Below, piece by piece: positions 1 to 13,080 of a stretch of 64,000 nt of DNA; the first letter of the stretch is position 1; every line of letters starts with the position of its first letter. The stretch is from Marsupella aquatica. Its lineage: Eukaryota > Marchantiophyta. The notes below the pieces were generated by a model. It did no database searches. It was given only the letters and a program-made list of their open reading frames with translations, and was not told where the DNA came from. Position numbers and translations under genes: made by a program. Location of the stretch: the NCBI GenBank assembly GCA_973895155.1, contig OZ316891.1, forward strand, positions 17,732,001 to 17,796,000, given 5' to 3'.

Positions 1-1458
1 TATACAAGGCAGCTCCACTATCCATCTTTAGGTCATAAATAGAGATTACGCCCCTAATCAAAGATTTCATTCTTGATTAATAAAATTCTTAAAGAATTGG
101 ACACTGTAGGTTTGAGATATATTTATGTGGTATAATGATCACTTATTGACAATCCGTATACATAGCCTGACACCCTCTTCTGGGGCATAGTGGGCTATAA
201 TGTCCCCAGACAAGGGCTTTGGCCTAAGGTTAGAGGGGCTGTTAATGTCCCATATTGCCTTGCTAACAAGGAATAAATGCACTTTCATCAGTGAAGTATG
301 TGTCACACTTATTGCACTTAGTCATTTCTCTTTGTAATGTGCAAGACATTTACGAAGAAGAATGCACAGTCAAGATCTGGGTCAGTTAATTCTGAAAATT
401 CTCCTTTATTTGTACTGAACTTAGAAAAAATTAAAACTCTCTCCAAGAATTTAAGTGTATTAATATTTTATGAAGATATTAGGGTGACAGTATATCAAAA
501 ATCGGGCCACAGATATTATCTTGCAGGCACAATGCCCTACAAACAGGACTTTATTATCTAAGGCTCTTTTCTTCATGTACCCACACCACCAAAGCAAATG
601 AAGATGTTGCTGTTTACCAGGAGAGAAGTACTTTACAGTGATGATTTTACCAATTACCAAGGGACAAATAGAGAACAAATCTAAAAAATACACACCTATA
701 GCCACCACTGATGGGAGTTTTGTTTAGTGAAGTATAGAAAAATACCACTGAAAACTGTTCTCTGAATACTTGTTTTTGGAAATGATCCAAATAAAATATA
801 AATCACACTGCCAAAAAGACAGTAATGCCAAACGGGAGACATGATCCCAAGGCAAAAGAACCCAATAAAGTGGGGGAGGTGGGAAGGAGACCATCAAAAG
901 GCCTAAAGTCTTTGACATCCAGATACACTTCCGATGAGCATATGTTGCATGCGGGCCATCATACTTAATATAGAGTATTGGTGAACTGTTTCTTTTTGCT
1001 TCTGAAAAATCATTTGAATGTCAATTAAAAAATCACACAATGAAAGAGGAATATTGCTGAAGCTTGTAAGTGCAAGTTGTGACCTGTTTCCAAATGTAGG
1101 TTTTGGTAGGATGAACCTCTATCCCAATCACCCTGAACTTGAAAGTTTTCAAGATTGGACTATACGAATGTATCTTTTAGTTACTATCTTTAAGTATATA
1201 ACACACTGCCAAAGGGAGACATGATCTTAAATGGCAATGCAGCCCAATGAAGAGAAGAGTCCAATCCTTACCTGTTTCACAGAAAAGGTAGAGGTGAGAT
1301 TTTGCATGATTCCTGGGTTGGCTGGATTGACCTGAAAGTCTAGATCAATGTGGTCTATATAGTCTAAAAGATATGAACAGAAATGCTGCTCGGAGATCTC
1401 TTTTAAGGAACATGTTTAATTATGGAAGAAGTTCATGTCATCTACATGACATATAGGT
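1..1458. other. AT-rich stretch without a recognisable gene
   Basis: I see only short open frames with no recognisable domain and no splice structure that joins them into a known family. Base composition and the absence of any motif suggest intergenic or old transposon-derived DNA. I see no tRNA, rRNA or LTR end here. Confidence 0.5.
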
Positions 1459-1690
1459 TGCACATACACATAGTTGCACAACATACATTGTCTGTCACCC
1501 ACATCCAAACATAATCATAATTCTACAACACAAACATAAGAGAATGAAGTACAAATGAAATACATGTTCGCACATGCCCAAAATGGGGCCCAAAACCCAC
1601 AATAAATCTTCAATAGTGCAAATAAAATAACAATCAGTGCCGATCCAACAATGATCATGCTTGATGTGATCACACATTTATGGCAGTTTG
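1459..1690. repeat. Dispersed repeat, diverged third copy of the 9.5-kb tandem repeat
   Basis: This stretch is recognisably related to the two tandem units at 9499-9953. It shares, in the same order, the blocks around cacatacacat, acaacatacat, acaaacat-aagagaatg, and the cacatg-ccaaaa-acccacaata segment. It is more diverged than the two tandem copies are from each other. It has no coding potential that I can defend. It is best read as a fragment of a dispersed repeat family. Confidence 0.6.
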
Positions 1691-2597
1691 GTCTTCCTGA
1701 GTGTTTTTCTTGTTTTCTCCCCTTGATTGTGTTTCGGGTTTTATGATCCTTCGGTTTGGTGCTCTTTGTTCTTTGGCATGGTGATGAGTATAGTATGCTT
1801 GTTTCACCTATCCCGTTTGAAAAGCTTTCCATACTTTTTAAAGAGGCAAGCCCTACAGGAGTCATGGGACCACATAATTGCCCACACAATTGGCCCCCAT
1901 AAACCCTCAAATTACTTTCAATATTATAAGTGTTTGTACTTATGTTAGTACTTTGTAAATAAAGTGTTCATCTTCTTTGCTCATCTTCTTAATCTTACTA
2001 AGTGCACTTCTCATAAATATTTTGAATGAGACTGCTATATGGCTGGACACCTTCTCCCTATCTTGTCTTATAGAAGAGATTGTTAAGTATATTAATATAC
2101 ATATGGTCTAGTCTATGCTCTCACTTTGTATTAATTTGAGTTTAGCTATTTCTCCTACCCTTCTAAATTTTTAATTCCTTAGTTTTTATTAGGTATGTTA
2201 GAAATATATATTTATACACTAAAGTTTTAATTTGACTTAACAATTTTTCCTAAATACCTATGTTATTAGGTGACAAGGTTCACCTCACCAGGCCCAAACA
2301 TGGACACAACCAAACAATGCACTATAACTTATATATCTATTGGTTAGTTTTTTAAGAATGTTTATGGTTTGCCCAAAGAGGCATGATTTTGTGATAGCTC
2401 ACTTGAGTAGAGACTTATAGGTCTTAGGTTCAACTATTTTAGGTTCAACTATTGTGGCTGACTCTTCCCTTTCTGTGGGGTTTCACAAATTCCCCAAAAA
2501 AAACAATAAAAAAAAATTTATGGTTTATACTTTACTAGGTGTCACCTAATAGAGAGACTCTCAAACTGGATACTATACCCCTAATGTACATTGATTT
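1691..2597. other. AT-rich non-coding stretch
   Basis: No recognisable gene. It includes long A/T runs and a short oligo-A tract near 2500-2518. It ends where the candidate copia-type LTR begins. Confidence 0.5.
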
Positions 2598-2883
2598 TGT
2601 TAGGAATTGACTTGAGTTCCCAACTTCTAGTTAGTTTGGCATTACTAGGGTTAGTTAACCTTTATGTACATTAGGATAAAATCCACTTAGATTAGGCCCA
2701 CACATCTTGCCCCCTTGGGGGGTATAGGTCCTGGTATAGGCTGGAGATTCTTCAAATGTACTTTTGCATGAGCTTTGGATCCTTCAAGAGTTTCTCCATT
2801 GTGGTGTCTTGTTGGGGGAGTGTGAGATTGAGTGTTCTCATGTTCCACATTGGTGTCCAGTCCGGAGCCAAAGATTTTCTACA
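2598..2883 (+). mobile_element. Candidate Ty1/copia-type 5' LTR
   Basis: A 286-bp block begins TGTTAGGAATT and ends TTTTCTACA, giving the usual TG...CA LTR ends. It sits two bases upstream of a 12-base match to the primer-binding site complementary to plant initiator-Met tRNA. Length and PBS fit a small copia-like or TRIM-type LTR. I found no second copy downstream in this window and no gag-pol frames, so this is a truncated or internally replaced element. The boundaries rest on the TG/CA rule and the PBS position, not on an LTR pair. Confidence 0.55.
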
Positions 2884-2885
2884 AG

Positions 2886-2897
2886 TGGTATCAGAGC
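2886..2897 (+). promoter_or_regulatory. Retrotransposon primer-binding site (tRNA-iMet type)
   Basis: The bases TGGTATCAGAGC are the classical reverse-transcription primer site used by many plant copia and TRIM elements, complementary to the 3' end of initiator methionine tRNA. The two-base gap from the LTR end is typical. The sequence after it (to about 3130) has no recognisable gag. Confidence 0.65.
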
Positions 2898-3574
2898 ATT
2901 GTGTGCAACATTTGGTTGCCTAGACATTGGTGAGAGTATTCTCTTGTTAAATCAAGGCGGCAAATTGGATGATTGTCGACAAGCGTACGATCATGTCACT
3001 AATCATTTGCATTGGAGGTTTTGTGTTGGAATAGGTGATGCTATCCCGATCAAAACTTCAATGGAAGTGTCAAGCTCAGGGGGATCAATCCAAGGGGTGT
3101 CCCATATCACGCGCAAAGTTTTGGGAGAATAAACACCCTAAAACTTAAGTCAATAAAGTATTTGAGATGAATTTTTAAAAACCCAATGATTCTTATAATT
3201 CTCAAACTAGATTACAATAACCCTAATGTTGTTCAACAAAAATTTAAATGTCTTTCACTAAACCCAATATTAAAATGTTATACTAATTCGCGCGTGATGG
3301 GTTGAAAGAAAAGAAGTGAGGACCTCAGATGTGTTCACTGTGCTTCTAAAGGTACTGTTCGGTGGATAATCCTTCAATCTCTTGTGCACATCTATGTGTA
3401 CTAAGTTTTGGTGGAGATCTCATTGTTTTTCATCATACAAGTGTGGAGCAATGTTGTTTGAGGCAACATTGGGCTAGAAAAGCAAAATGTTTCTGGTGGC
3501 GGCCACAACTGTGAGTTGCATGATGCAGCTATATTAACTCATTGATTAGGGCACAAATCAAAGTTTGGTGTTGA

Positions 3575-3865
3575 CACTCGGGGGGTTGACTATCAAAAAT
3601 CTTAGGAACCACGTGCGATCCAAAATAAGTATTTTTGATAGAAATTAACTAAATTTTTAAAAAACGTAGGAGGCAAAAGAAGGTATTATAAACTCATGTT
3701 TAGAGAATATTCTCTAATATATAATTTTTATAAAATAAAATAGGTTATTAATATTGAAAATGGAAAATATTCTTGGAATATTTTCTTTATAAAATAGGTC
3801 TATTTATATTAGACTAGGATCGCACGTGGTACCCCAAAATATACACTTAGTTAACCCCCCGAGTG
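3575..3865. mobile_element. MITE with ~50-bp TIRs and 4-bp TSD
   Basis: A 291-bp AT-rich element has inverted ends CACTCGGGGGGTT...AACCCCCCGAGTG. The similarity of the ends continues inward to a shared ACCACGTGCGATCC block about 50 bp from each tip. It is flanked by TTGA on both sides (3571-3574 and 3866-3869). It has no coding capacity. The CACTC tips are CACTA-like, but a 4-bp duplication is not the usual 3 bp, so the superfamily is left open. Confidence 0.75.
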
Positions 3866-3869
3866 TTGA

Positions 3870-6800
3870 CATTGGAAGATTGGTTAATTATGAGATAGCT
3901 TTCATCGTTTCAATTCCAACGGTGTAAAGTGGAGATCAAACCGAGCTCCGGTTATGGAGTTATGTTTCATCAAAGTTCCTTCCGTTTGTGATACAAAAGC
4001 CGGGTACAAAAGAAGTGGCGCACATTGTGAAGGACGCTTTTCTACACTTGGATTGTGAAAGCTTGTGTAGAACCTTGACTTGTTGGGGCCACAAAGGCCT
4101 AGACAAACAGGTTTTCATGCATTTTATCTTGAGGTGGCAAAGTCTTTCTATGCAAGACTCGCATATAAGTTTTGGTTTGTTTGACCAAATAGGGCTTGGA
4201 CAAATGGTTTGAATAATCTTTCTTGAGGTGGCGGAGACCTGTTTCTACACAAGGGTCATGTAGAGCTCACCCCCTACACGAGAGTTGTGTAGAAATGTGA
4301 CCAGTTTCATGTTTTGGTACTATTCCTGTAATTCAACGGGGCAAACAAGTTTTGTTTTTTGAGATTTTTTGCACAAGTGTTCCTAGGGGAGTAGGGAAGG
4401 GGCCTGAAAAACTGGTTAAGAAAACATATGTGTGGAAGTTTTTCTTAAAACCGTTTCTCTCAAGGGGCCCAAAATGATGTTTTAACCCCTTGCATTGAAC
4501 ATTTAATAACTCCCTGCTCAAGTGTCCATTTGAAGAGCCGCTTGGTGTTTTGAAAATCTGACATGTCATGAACTCCAACTTGCACTAAAAGCCATCATGT
4601 ACATGTCATTTTTTGAGTAAATAGACAGAAAAATGATGTAAAATGCTAGCCCTCAATTGAGTACAAATCATGATCTTCTCTTCTTCTTGTGACATTCCAT
4701 CACCTTTATATCTATTTCTTTGCAGACTTTTGAGTGGCAATTGCCACTAATATAGGCTTTTTTTTGTTCCACTTGACATAGTTTGGATCATCCACTTTTG
4801 GGCACTTATAATCTGAACATTAGGGTTTTTAATATCAAAATTTGGAAGGCAAAGCCTAGAACTGTTGTACATGCTCAACCCATTGATAGACAATAGTGGT
4901 GATCCTGCTCCAAGGTTGTCTGACAAGCCTTGCCTTCCAATCTCTCAATTCATATTTTGTCAAGCCAACACGCCTTCCCCGCAATGTCCATTCTTGCTCA
5001 ATCTTGCTTGCACAAATTGCTCAATCTCACCTCCGTAAAGCCTGACTTCTTGTAAAATTTCACTTTCTCTAGAGGCTGTCGGACAGCCCTCGAGTGGTGG
5101 ACCTTGCCACCCAACGCCCTCACCAATCCCAACACCCTCTCCTAAATGCCCTTGGTGCCCAAACGCCTACACCAAACTTCTTGAGCAAGCAACTTGGTTC
5201 CTCTTGCACCTCCAGCGGCAACTCCCATACACAGCCGCACTTGCTCCCTAACACGACCGCCGTTCAATGGTCCTCATTGTTTGCACAAGCAACAAACACC
5301 TCGATAAGTAACCCGTAGGATCTAGGAACTCCAAGTCTAGTATTCTAACTCAAGCTCACTAGACATTGGTAAGTAGGTCAGTGAATAGAACTTGTCCGGC
5401 CCGCATGGGCTTCCCATAAGCGGGAGCCATAACCGACACCCATTGTTCATCCAAAATAGCTCCTCTTTGGGTGCCGCCCATGCTTCCCCACTTTCTATCC
5501 ATCATTGGCTGACTGACATATCCCTAGTACATGTTTATGGCCCAAATAACGTAGCTTGTTCCAGAGTTTTTCTTAAAATACCAAGACCAGATTGGCCCCA
5601 ACTCTAGCAACCAACTCCAATGTTCCCACCCAACTGATAGTCTAGGGGTCAAGTGCATTTGGAACTCAACCTCCATACCTACTCTACTTTTTTTCCCCAA
5701 AACCCCAATTTAAGGAATACTGAAGTATTAGATTAATTCCAGTTTTATCTAAATATTATTAGTTAATGAATGATCAACCTCTTTAACATTTGTTGGGATA
5801 CTCAAAAACACGACTTGGTTGTTGTTTTGTCGGGATTTGGCAAGCAAGCAAGATAGCCCTTGCAAACCCCAAGAATCCATGACACCCCCAGACTCCCCAA
5901 GAGCTTTCCAATTCATCCAAGAAGTATTCCATCGGACTTCACATTGAGAAATTATCGTCATTTCTGTTTGATATTTCTTAGTGTCACAACCACCGCGGCT
6001 CAAGACTTGGGCTCATCATTGGCCCCCAGGGAGATACCACTCCCCTCATATATGCTTCTAAAGACTTGTCACCCTTTGACCGGCTTTGGTCCCCTATATT
6101 TGATCCTCAACCTGGACTCCAACTTGCACACATGGACATGTAACTAACTTGCTATGCCCATAAATATTGGCTAGACGTCCATAAGCAGAGTGCCTTAGCC
6201 CGTTGTGACCCGGCCAACCTAGTGCTCGTGCCTAGGCCTTGAGAACCCATCGTCAATCAAGGTTCCCAAATGGTCACGTTGTATCTCATGCACCAAACGT
6301 CCGTTGTGCATGAAGTAAACTTCATTAGCCTTGGGCCCAAGAGGAGCTGTCACTCAAGCCCTCAAAACTCAAAGTCTGTATGGGGTCTGGATGGTTCTCT
6401 TGAGTTTGACCCTTCCCATGACCCAACCAGCTCCAAGCTAGTCTAAGTCCTTAGTGTGTGTCACCAGCTTAGCGTCTTGCCCTTGCTAGTCAACGCCTTG
6501 TTGCGAACTAGTCTCCCCATAATTAGTCCCCTCCAGATGATCATTCCGGAGGCTTGGACCATAGAGGGGCTTGGCGTCAGAGTCAGCAACGCCGGAGCTA
6601 AGTGTTAAGGTAGTTGAGTTCCGCAACTCCTCCCTTTAGATCTCTGCCCACATTTTGTCAAGCCCAATAGGGTAAAGCAACACAAGAGAACATGAATTAA
6701 ATGAAATTAAGCACAATAATGAGAAACAAAAATGGCACCCAATAGGTTTTGTAAAGGGCAAGCACACCTGAATTTCAAATTTCCTTTCTGCTTTGCATGC

Positions 6801-7169
6801 AATTAGCACAATGTATTTAATTAAACACGGAGGCTGGGGGGAAGTGGACTATGGTGCTTGCGTGCTCCAATGTACGCTGCCCTAAACCCTTCCTATGAAG
6901 TGTGTATACAATGCACACAAAGTATTCCCACAAGTAGAAGGGCCAAGGGTTGCGGAGCATTCGTGCTCCAATGCGGGTCAAGTCATCCCAACATTGCACA
7001 ATTACCATTTGCCATTTTAGGACCAATCACGATGATACAAAGGTACATGGGAAGCCCAACTGTACATGGTAGAGCACCTCACAAGAACATGGCTATACAA
7101 ACTTGTGCACGGAGTGGGCCTAGAAATCCACTGAGAGAGAATATGAACGAGAGAGTCAAGTTCTCTCGG
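3870..7169. other. Gene-poor stretch without assignable features
   Basis: Several short open frames occur (for example near 3990-4210 and 5090-5610) but none shows a known domain, splice structure or family resemblance. The stretch 4950-6650 is richer in C and proline-type codons on the plus strand, which may reflect an eroded element. I see no RNA gene. Confidence 0.4.
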
Positions 7170-7232
7170 GAGTTTGGTCCACTAAGCAAGTTGGTCCACT
7201 AAGTTGATGTTGGGAGTCAAGTTGGTCCACTA
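7170..7232. repeat. Short tandem repeat of a TTGGTCCACTAAG motif
   Basis: Three copies of TTGGTCCACTAAG occur within 63 bp, separated by short spacers. It is a local minisatellite-like array with no coding role seen. Confidence 0.7.
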
Positions 7233-9498
7233 AGTTGCAAGCTAAGTTGTTTTTGAAAAATGATCTTAAAGAAAATGGAGCCATTAGACCAGTTTACTCC
7301 AGGGGCCAGAACACACAAGAACCAAAAGCCAAAGAGTCAAAAACTACCCAAAGAAGCCTAAAATTGTCTCAACACACCAGTGTGACATGCAGGATGGAGG
7401 CAAGGTTAGCCACCCAAAACAAAACAAAAACAGTCAAGTCACAAGGCCTAGAGCACTCCCAAAAGAGTATGTGGCAGTCACACTGACAAGAGCAAGCATT
7501 ACAAACCAAAATGAAACCAGTGGAAGAGCAAGTTCACAACATTGCTCTTTCAGTTGACATCGAAGTGAGTTTGGTGGTAGTCTGACTCAACTGTCTAGCG
7601 TTTTGCACACACCGAGTAAGTTGAAGCATAGCTTGAACATTCACAATAGTTCCCTGGAAATGAGTTGCAATGGGAACTGGGCACTATTAGCTTAAATGTG
7701 CATTGGCCACAGTCAATCCAGATGTTACAAAGCATCTCATGAATTAGAAGAAGCAAGCCAAGATTACATTTTTGGGACCAAATAGCAGTATTAATCTTGC
7801 CAAATAATGAGTAGCCTGCAGCCTTGTTCATACTAGGGGGCACTGCAGCATGCTCTAGTTGAGTCCATTAGGGTTGAAGCCATGGGCAAAAATAGAACGT
7901 ATGTTCAATCATTTCAGTGTCCCCCCTCCCAACCACGGGGGTCTGGAAGGCGAGAGGGTCCATGAAATATTCTCGCACGAACAACCCTCCGGAGCCCTTG
8001 ATATGCCGTGCACAGTCCACCACTCACATCCCCGCTCACATCCCATTGAAGAGCATGTGAATTGGAGAAAAAACTACCTTGAAGCAACCTTCCAAAAATC
8101 AAGTTTAACCCTAGTAGGAGAGGACAATCCTTTCCAGTGATGAATCCACCATGTCCTCCATATCACATGAGAATCAATAGAGAACCACAGGCAATTGAGT
8201 TGGAGAGTGGAAGGTGGAGGCTGTAGCTATAGAATGGCCCAAGTTCAAATGGCTGTATAGCTAAGCCCCCTTTGTCATATGATCCACTAAGTATATCTCT
8301 CTTAGTTTGCCCTGAACCTGACAGTATTGCTTAGGGGAGACAATGCAATGGTAGACAACAACTGGTGTATTGTAGTCAGTTGCATAAGCTCTACATGCAA
8401 GAGCAAAGAGTCGTTGGGAATCTGTTACAACGATGTCAAGTTGTAGAGTCAGGTTAAAGCAGTCTTTAGATAAGGAAACACAATGAAATCATTTTTTGCC
8501 TTAGTTAGAGAGTGGTGAAGGTAATTCTCTACTAACCTTGTTATTTTACAAGAGGTGTGAGATTTATTTATCCTAGCTACAAGTCACAGTGTTTCTTCCC
8601 AATACAAGGAATTTATAGACACACATTGCTGATTTATTATTGGTCAACAATAGCACTAACAAAGAGTTAGGCCATATCAAATAGACATAGAACCGGGGAA
8701 AGAGTGCCATCCACTATGTAGTCAAACCCATGCCTATCTAATTTGCACACTGCACAATCATGACTTTTTTAGTACAGATTGTTAGATTAGAGCAATTAAA
8801 GTCAGTGGTGAAACCTGCACCAGCACACACACCCATCTCATCAACAGTGGACTATTGACAAGCCACTCCTTAGGGGGGCTTTCCAATAACAAGCGGATGG
8901 AAAGTGCTACATTTTCCTAAACAAAACAAGTGGACAACTAGAGCTTCCAGGTCTATGATAAATGGAGGGGCCTATGTGTTGATTGCAATCAATGCATTCA
9001 AAGGGATTTAACCTACAAAAGTTTAGACCACCTCTTGAGGTGGTCTTAATTTTGGCCACAAAGAAGGGAACAAGGCACCATTCTTCCATTACTCATTAGG
9101 ACCCACCAGCTGCCATGTGGGTTTGGGTATACTAGTGTTAAAGTGGCTGCCAAAAGTCTTCTATAGTCAAGAATGGCCAGCCACCTTAGATAACCACTTG
9201 GGATGACATCTCAGTCTAGTGAAGGATGACTTGTATGTCCCCTCATTTTTGTAAGGGCCCCCTTACATCAGCATAGCAATAATATTGGCAAATGCTACTC
9301 AACTCAACATCTTTGGCTCTGGCAAACTGTTGCTCGTCTCCCACACTAGCTACTGTGTTTTATACGCCATCAATCCCACAATCACTTAAGTTTACAAAGC
9401 GGATTGGTCCTTTCTATAGTTGGAAGTGTCATCGATGCTACAATAACATTACTCATATCCAAGTTCTTGCCAAAACAGGTACACAAAGTGGTATGTTG
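7233..9498. other. Gene-poor stretch
   Basis: Only short frames without recognisable domains. I see no LTR pair, no TIR pair and no RNA gene. Confidence 0.4.
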
Positions 9499-9953
9499 TG
9501 CGCATACACATCGCTACACAACATACATCGCTTGTCACATACATCCAAACACAGTCACACTGTCACATCACAAACACAAGAGAATGGAATACAAGTGGAA
9601 CTCATGTCCACACATGTCCAAAACCCACAATAAATCTCAATCTGAATCAAACCACGATTGAAGTCAATCAAACATCCGACCCCGCCCAAAATGATCACAT
9701 ACAGATATTGAGCCAAATGCACCTCGCACTTCAAGGAATCTTGTCGTGCGCATACACATCGCTACACAACATACATCTAGACATAGTCACACTGCCACAT
9801 CACAAACACAAGAGAATGGAATACAAGTGGAACTCATGTCCACACATGTCCAAAACTCACAATAATCTTCTCAACAATCGGCACAACGATCCCGGTCAAT
9901 CCGATCACACACATATGTCGAGCCAATGCACCTTGCACTCAAGGGATCCACAC
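9499..9953. repeat. Two tandem ~248-bp repeat units
   Basis: The unit starting TGCGCATACACATCGCTAC at 9499 recurs at 9747 with the same inner blocks, including a near-identical stretch of about 70 bp ending in the CCACACATGTCCAAAA segment. The second unit continues to about 9953. A more diverged copy is at 1459-1690. This is a period of hundreds of bases with no spacer variability, so it is an ordinary tandem repeat. Confidence 0.8.
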
Positions 9954-10019
9954 TACATAGAGAGAGCTCTCAGCCACCATAGCCACCACACAAGCTCCCC
10001 TCTCCAAGGCTCAACATTG

Positions 10020-10370
10020 AAAGATAACCTTTCAATGCCTCACAAGAGAGAACTACCCTCTCACACAAACCTAACGGAACCTTATCGGCTCATATAGCAC
10101 ACATACCAAACATACGGATCTAGATAGTACGATACACTCTAACACTACCTAGAATGGTGTGACAATCTACGTTACATATACACAAAACTGGCCAGCTCAT
10201 GCTCAAAGGCTCATCGTCAAAGAAGTGAGGCCTTTGAGCCACAACAAAGGGATAACTATCCCTCACAATCGTGACCTGAACCCTATCTGCTCATATAGCA
10301 CACACATGAAACATATAAACCTAGATAGCACAATACACTCTAATACTACCTAGAATGGTGTGACAGGTAC
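10020..10370. repeat. Two tandem ~200-bp repeat units
   Basis: The block containing CTCATATAGCACACA and, further on, ACTACCTAGAATGGTGTGACA occurs at 10089-10170 and again at 10290-10370, a period of about 201 bp. The preceding parts (CTCACAA...AACCCTATC-like) also correspond, less exactly. It directly follows the 248-bp tandem array, so 9.5-10.4 kb is one repeat-rich block. Confidence 0.75.
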
Positions 10371-12920
10371 CCTACATTGCGGTACCACTTTGTGGCATAG
10401 CCTCATCAAGTTGTGAGGGGTTAGCATAGTGTTTTTGTTGGATACCACTTGTGACCGTGACCTGATTATAATATTAATGTTCTAAGAAAAATATACTACA
10501 AATGTTTCTACTTTGAATAGTCGATGACCTACTTACTTTGTAAACGATATAATATAAAAGATAATTTGCATTTCTGTGTTCTACATATCTTATTTTACTT
10601 TTCTTGCTTTATAGATTTGGTCACAATAAAACCTATCTCTATACTTGCATTTCATTTGGTTCCTCTTTTGCCCGTCTTTGGACAACACTAACCTGGCTTT
10701 TGACCAAAAAACGGCCCTAGTGTTCTTCGACATAAACGGCCCTATGCTTCATTTGACCTGATGTGTCACATTTGCGGAAAATGAAAGGACCTTTCTCTCT
10801 AGTGCTGATGAAACTTTCCCTCTCTCTTGCATACCAGATAGGCCCCAAGTGTTGAACAGCCTTCCATGGCCGCAAGTCTTGCCCTCTCACTCTACAGCCT
10901 CCCTCCACCAGCCTTTTCCCTTTTCACTCAATGTTTCTCTTTTGTGCTCCTACCTTTCAGCCTAATTTAATATTCCTTTCACCTTGCCTTCAGGCATTTA
11001 GGCAAGCCCCCAACTTCCACTCTTTCTTCATGCAGATTCACTTTTAGTCTCTCTTCCTTTTACCGGTCATGCCACTCTATGGGCTCATGTTGTACTGATG
11101 TGGCTTTCTTCCCTTTAATGCATTCTTTCAGGCCTCGGATATCCTTCTCCTCTCCAACAAATAAAAGTCTAAGAGTGGGAGAGAACCCATAATAATGGAC
11201 TTGAATTGTAGATCTTAATTTAGAAATGAGATTTTGAAAGCCTGTAAGTGATGCACTAAGTCATGTGTCTAACTCATGAGAGACCATTTCTTCACATGTT
11301 ACTCCCAAAATTGAGCAAAATTTGCAAGGTTGCCGATATGCTACTTACGATATTGCCTCCTTGCAAGGAAAGGACGTCCATAAATAAAGTAAATAGTTTG
11401 CAATGTGCGGCATGGGGCAGCTTATATTAAATTGGGTTTGGGAGCAACTTAGGATAGTTGTGCAAGTTTGGTGGTAACTTAGTAATTGCAGGCACGAGTA
11501 AGAGGCCCAACTGGCTGAGAAGAAAACTCCATATTCATATTTTAAAATTCTTTTCTACAAGTGAGAGAAAATCCGCGCTCAATGATTGTAGAGAATCTTC
11601 GTGTCTCTAGACCAAGATATGGAATTTACTCAGATAACGCTAGACTCTACATGTATGCCTGTATCCTTTTGTGAGCTCATACAACTCACTGCCCCTTGAC
11701 AAAGTGACAAACTTTTACTCCTCGCCAAGATGTCAAAAATGAACCTGCCGAATTCTTAAAAAAATAATCTGCCAAAAGATACCAAAATATACGGTGCAGT
11801 GGGGCCGGCAAAGTACATCCAAGTGTATTTTGACATCATTTTCTCGCGAGACATCACCGAGGAAGTTGATAGCTCATAATTATGTCAACCTGACTCGAAT
11901 ATGTTCTAATGTCCTATGTTGTGATATGTTTTTAGAATTAATTTGTTGTGCGCATAAATGCATGTTGTCCTCCTGTGGTTTGCAGGATCCACTTCGAATT
12001 TTGATTCACTTCCATTTCTCCTACAGTCCATCATGCTAGAGCACGTAAGCATTGCAGTTGATTTTCATCAATCAAATGTGAATAATGCTTTGCAGTTTCT
12101 CCATCTCTTAATGGAAATGCAGAGCATACCCCTCTAGTTCCTGAACATCCCACGAGTTGGTAGATCCATCTCCATATCGGAGGACAGTTTTATAAACCAC
12201 GAACCCAACTTTCAACTGTTTGAGGGATTATTGACTAGGTTTCTAGAGTGTACTTCACGAGTATGAATGACAGCAAAAAGCATTTTTTATGCCTTCCTTG
12301 GCTAGATAGAAGAATATGTGATGGTAGAGTTTGGGCCACTTTGTCCATGGTCAATATTGTCAGCGAGAAAATCTGCTTTTTGCCATGTGCGCTGGCTTTT
12401 CCTTGACGTTGCTATACTACAATAGACATTACAGTGGAGTGTGTGCGTGTGTCAGTGCTACGCCATGCAACGGAAAAGCAGATGATCCCGATTTTGGGAA
12501 TTCCACAACATTAATTTACAGAGCCCATCGTTTCTTCGAAACTTTCCTAGAAGAATCGCCGGGCTGATATGAGTTTCTGCCACTGTCCTATGCTATCAAT
12601 CTTGCAGAAGGTTTATTGCTGAGCCTACCTAGGATAATAATCAGGACACCACGGAAAAATGGGGCCGAAACAGTTTGAAAAAGGTAACAAAAATACTTTT
12701 CATGTCCAGGGTACGACAAGCCTTTCTTGGCTCTTGGCCAAAGCGACCTCTAGGAAGTGAAATTGACTATGATCAATGGGAGATATCAAAACGGGATTCG
12801 TCTGCACTGAGTGTAAGAGGGAGAGAGGTCACTGGACCAAGAATACTAAGAATATTGTATGCAGTTGAAGAACCCTTGCTTGTAATCGCAAGCATGCACG
12901 TATTATGCACCTTCTCAAAG
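10371..12920. other. Gene-poor stretch
   Basis: No recognisable coding region. Short frames such as the one at 12331-12567 have no known domain. Confidence 0.4.
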
Positions 12921-13080
12921 AGCTTCTCCTGGAAAGGTGTGAGCAAGACCTGGACAATCCTCGATGTGGTTTGGCAGTAAAACTGGTGAAAGATGAGAAG
13001 AGCTTCTCCTGGAAAGGTGTGAGCAAGACCTGGACAATCCTCGATGTGGATTGGCAGTAAAACTGATGAAAGTAGGACAG
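12921..13080. repeat. 80-bp tandem duplication
   Basis: The 80 bases beginning AGCTTCTCCTGGAAAGG at 12921 are repeated head to tail from 13001 with only a few substitutions. The near identity implies a recent duplication. No function seen. Confidence 0.85.

Noticed and set aside
9499-10370. CRISPR-like array
   Set aside because: The periods are about 248 and 201 bp with whole-unit similarity and no short repeat/spacer pattern; the context is eukaryotic.
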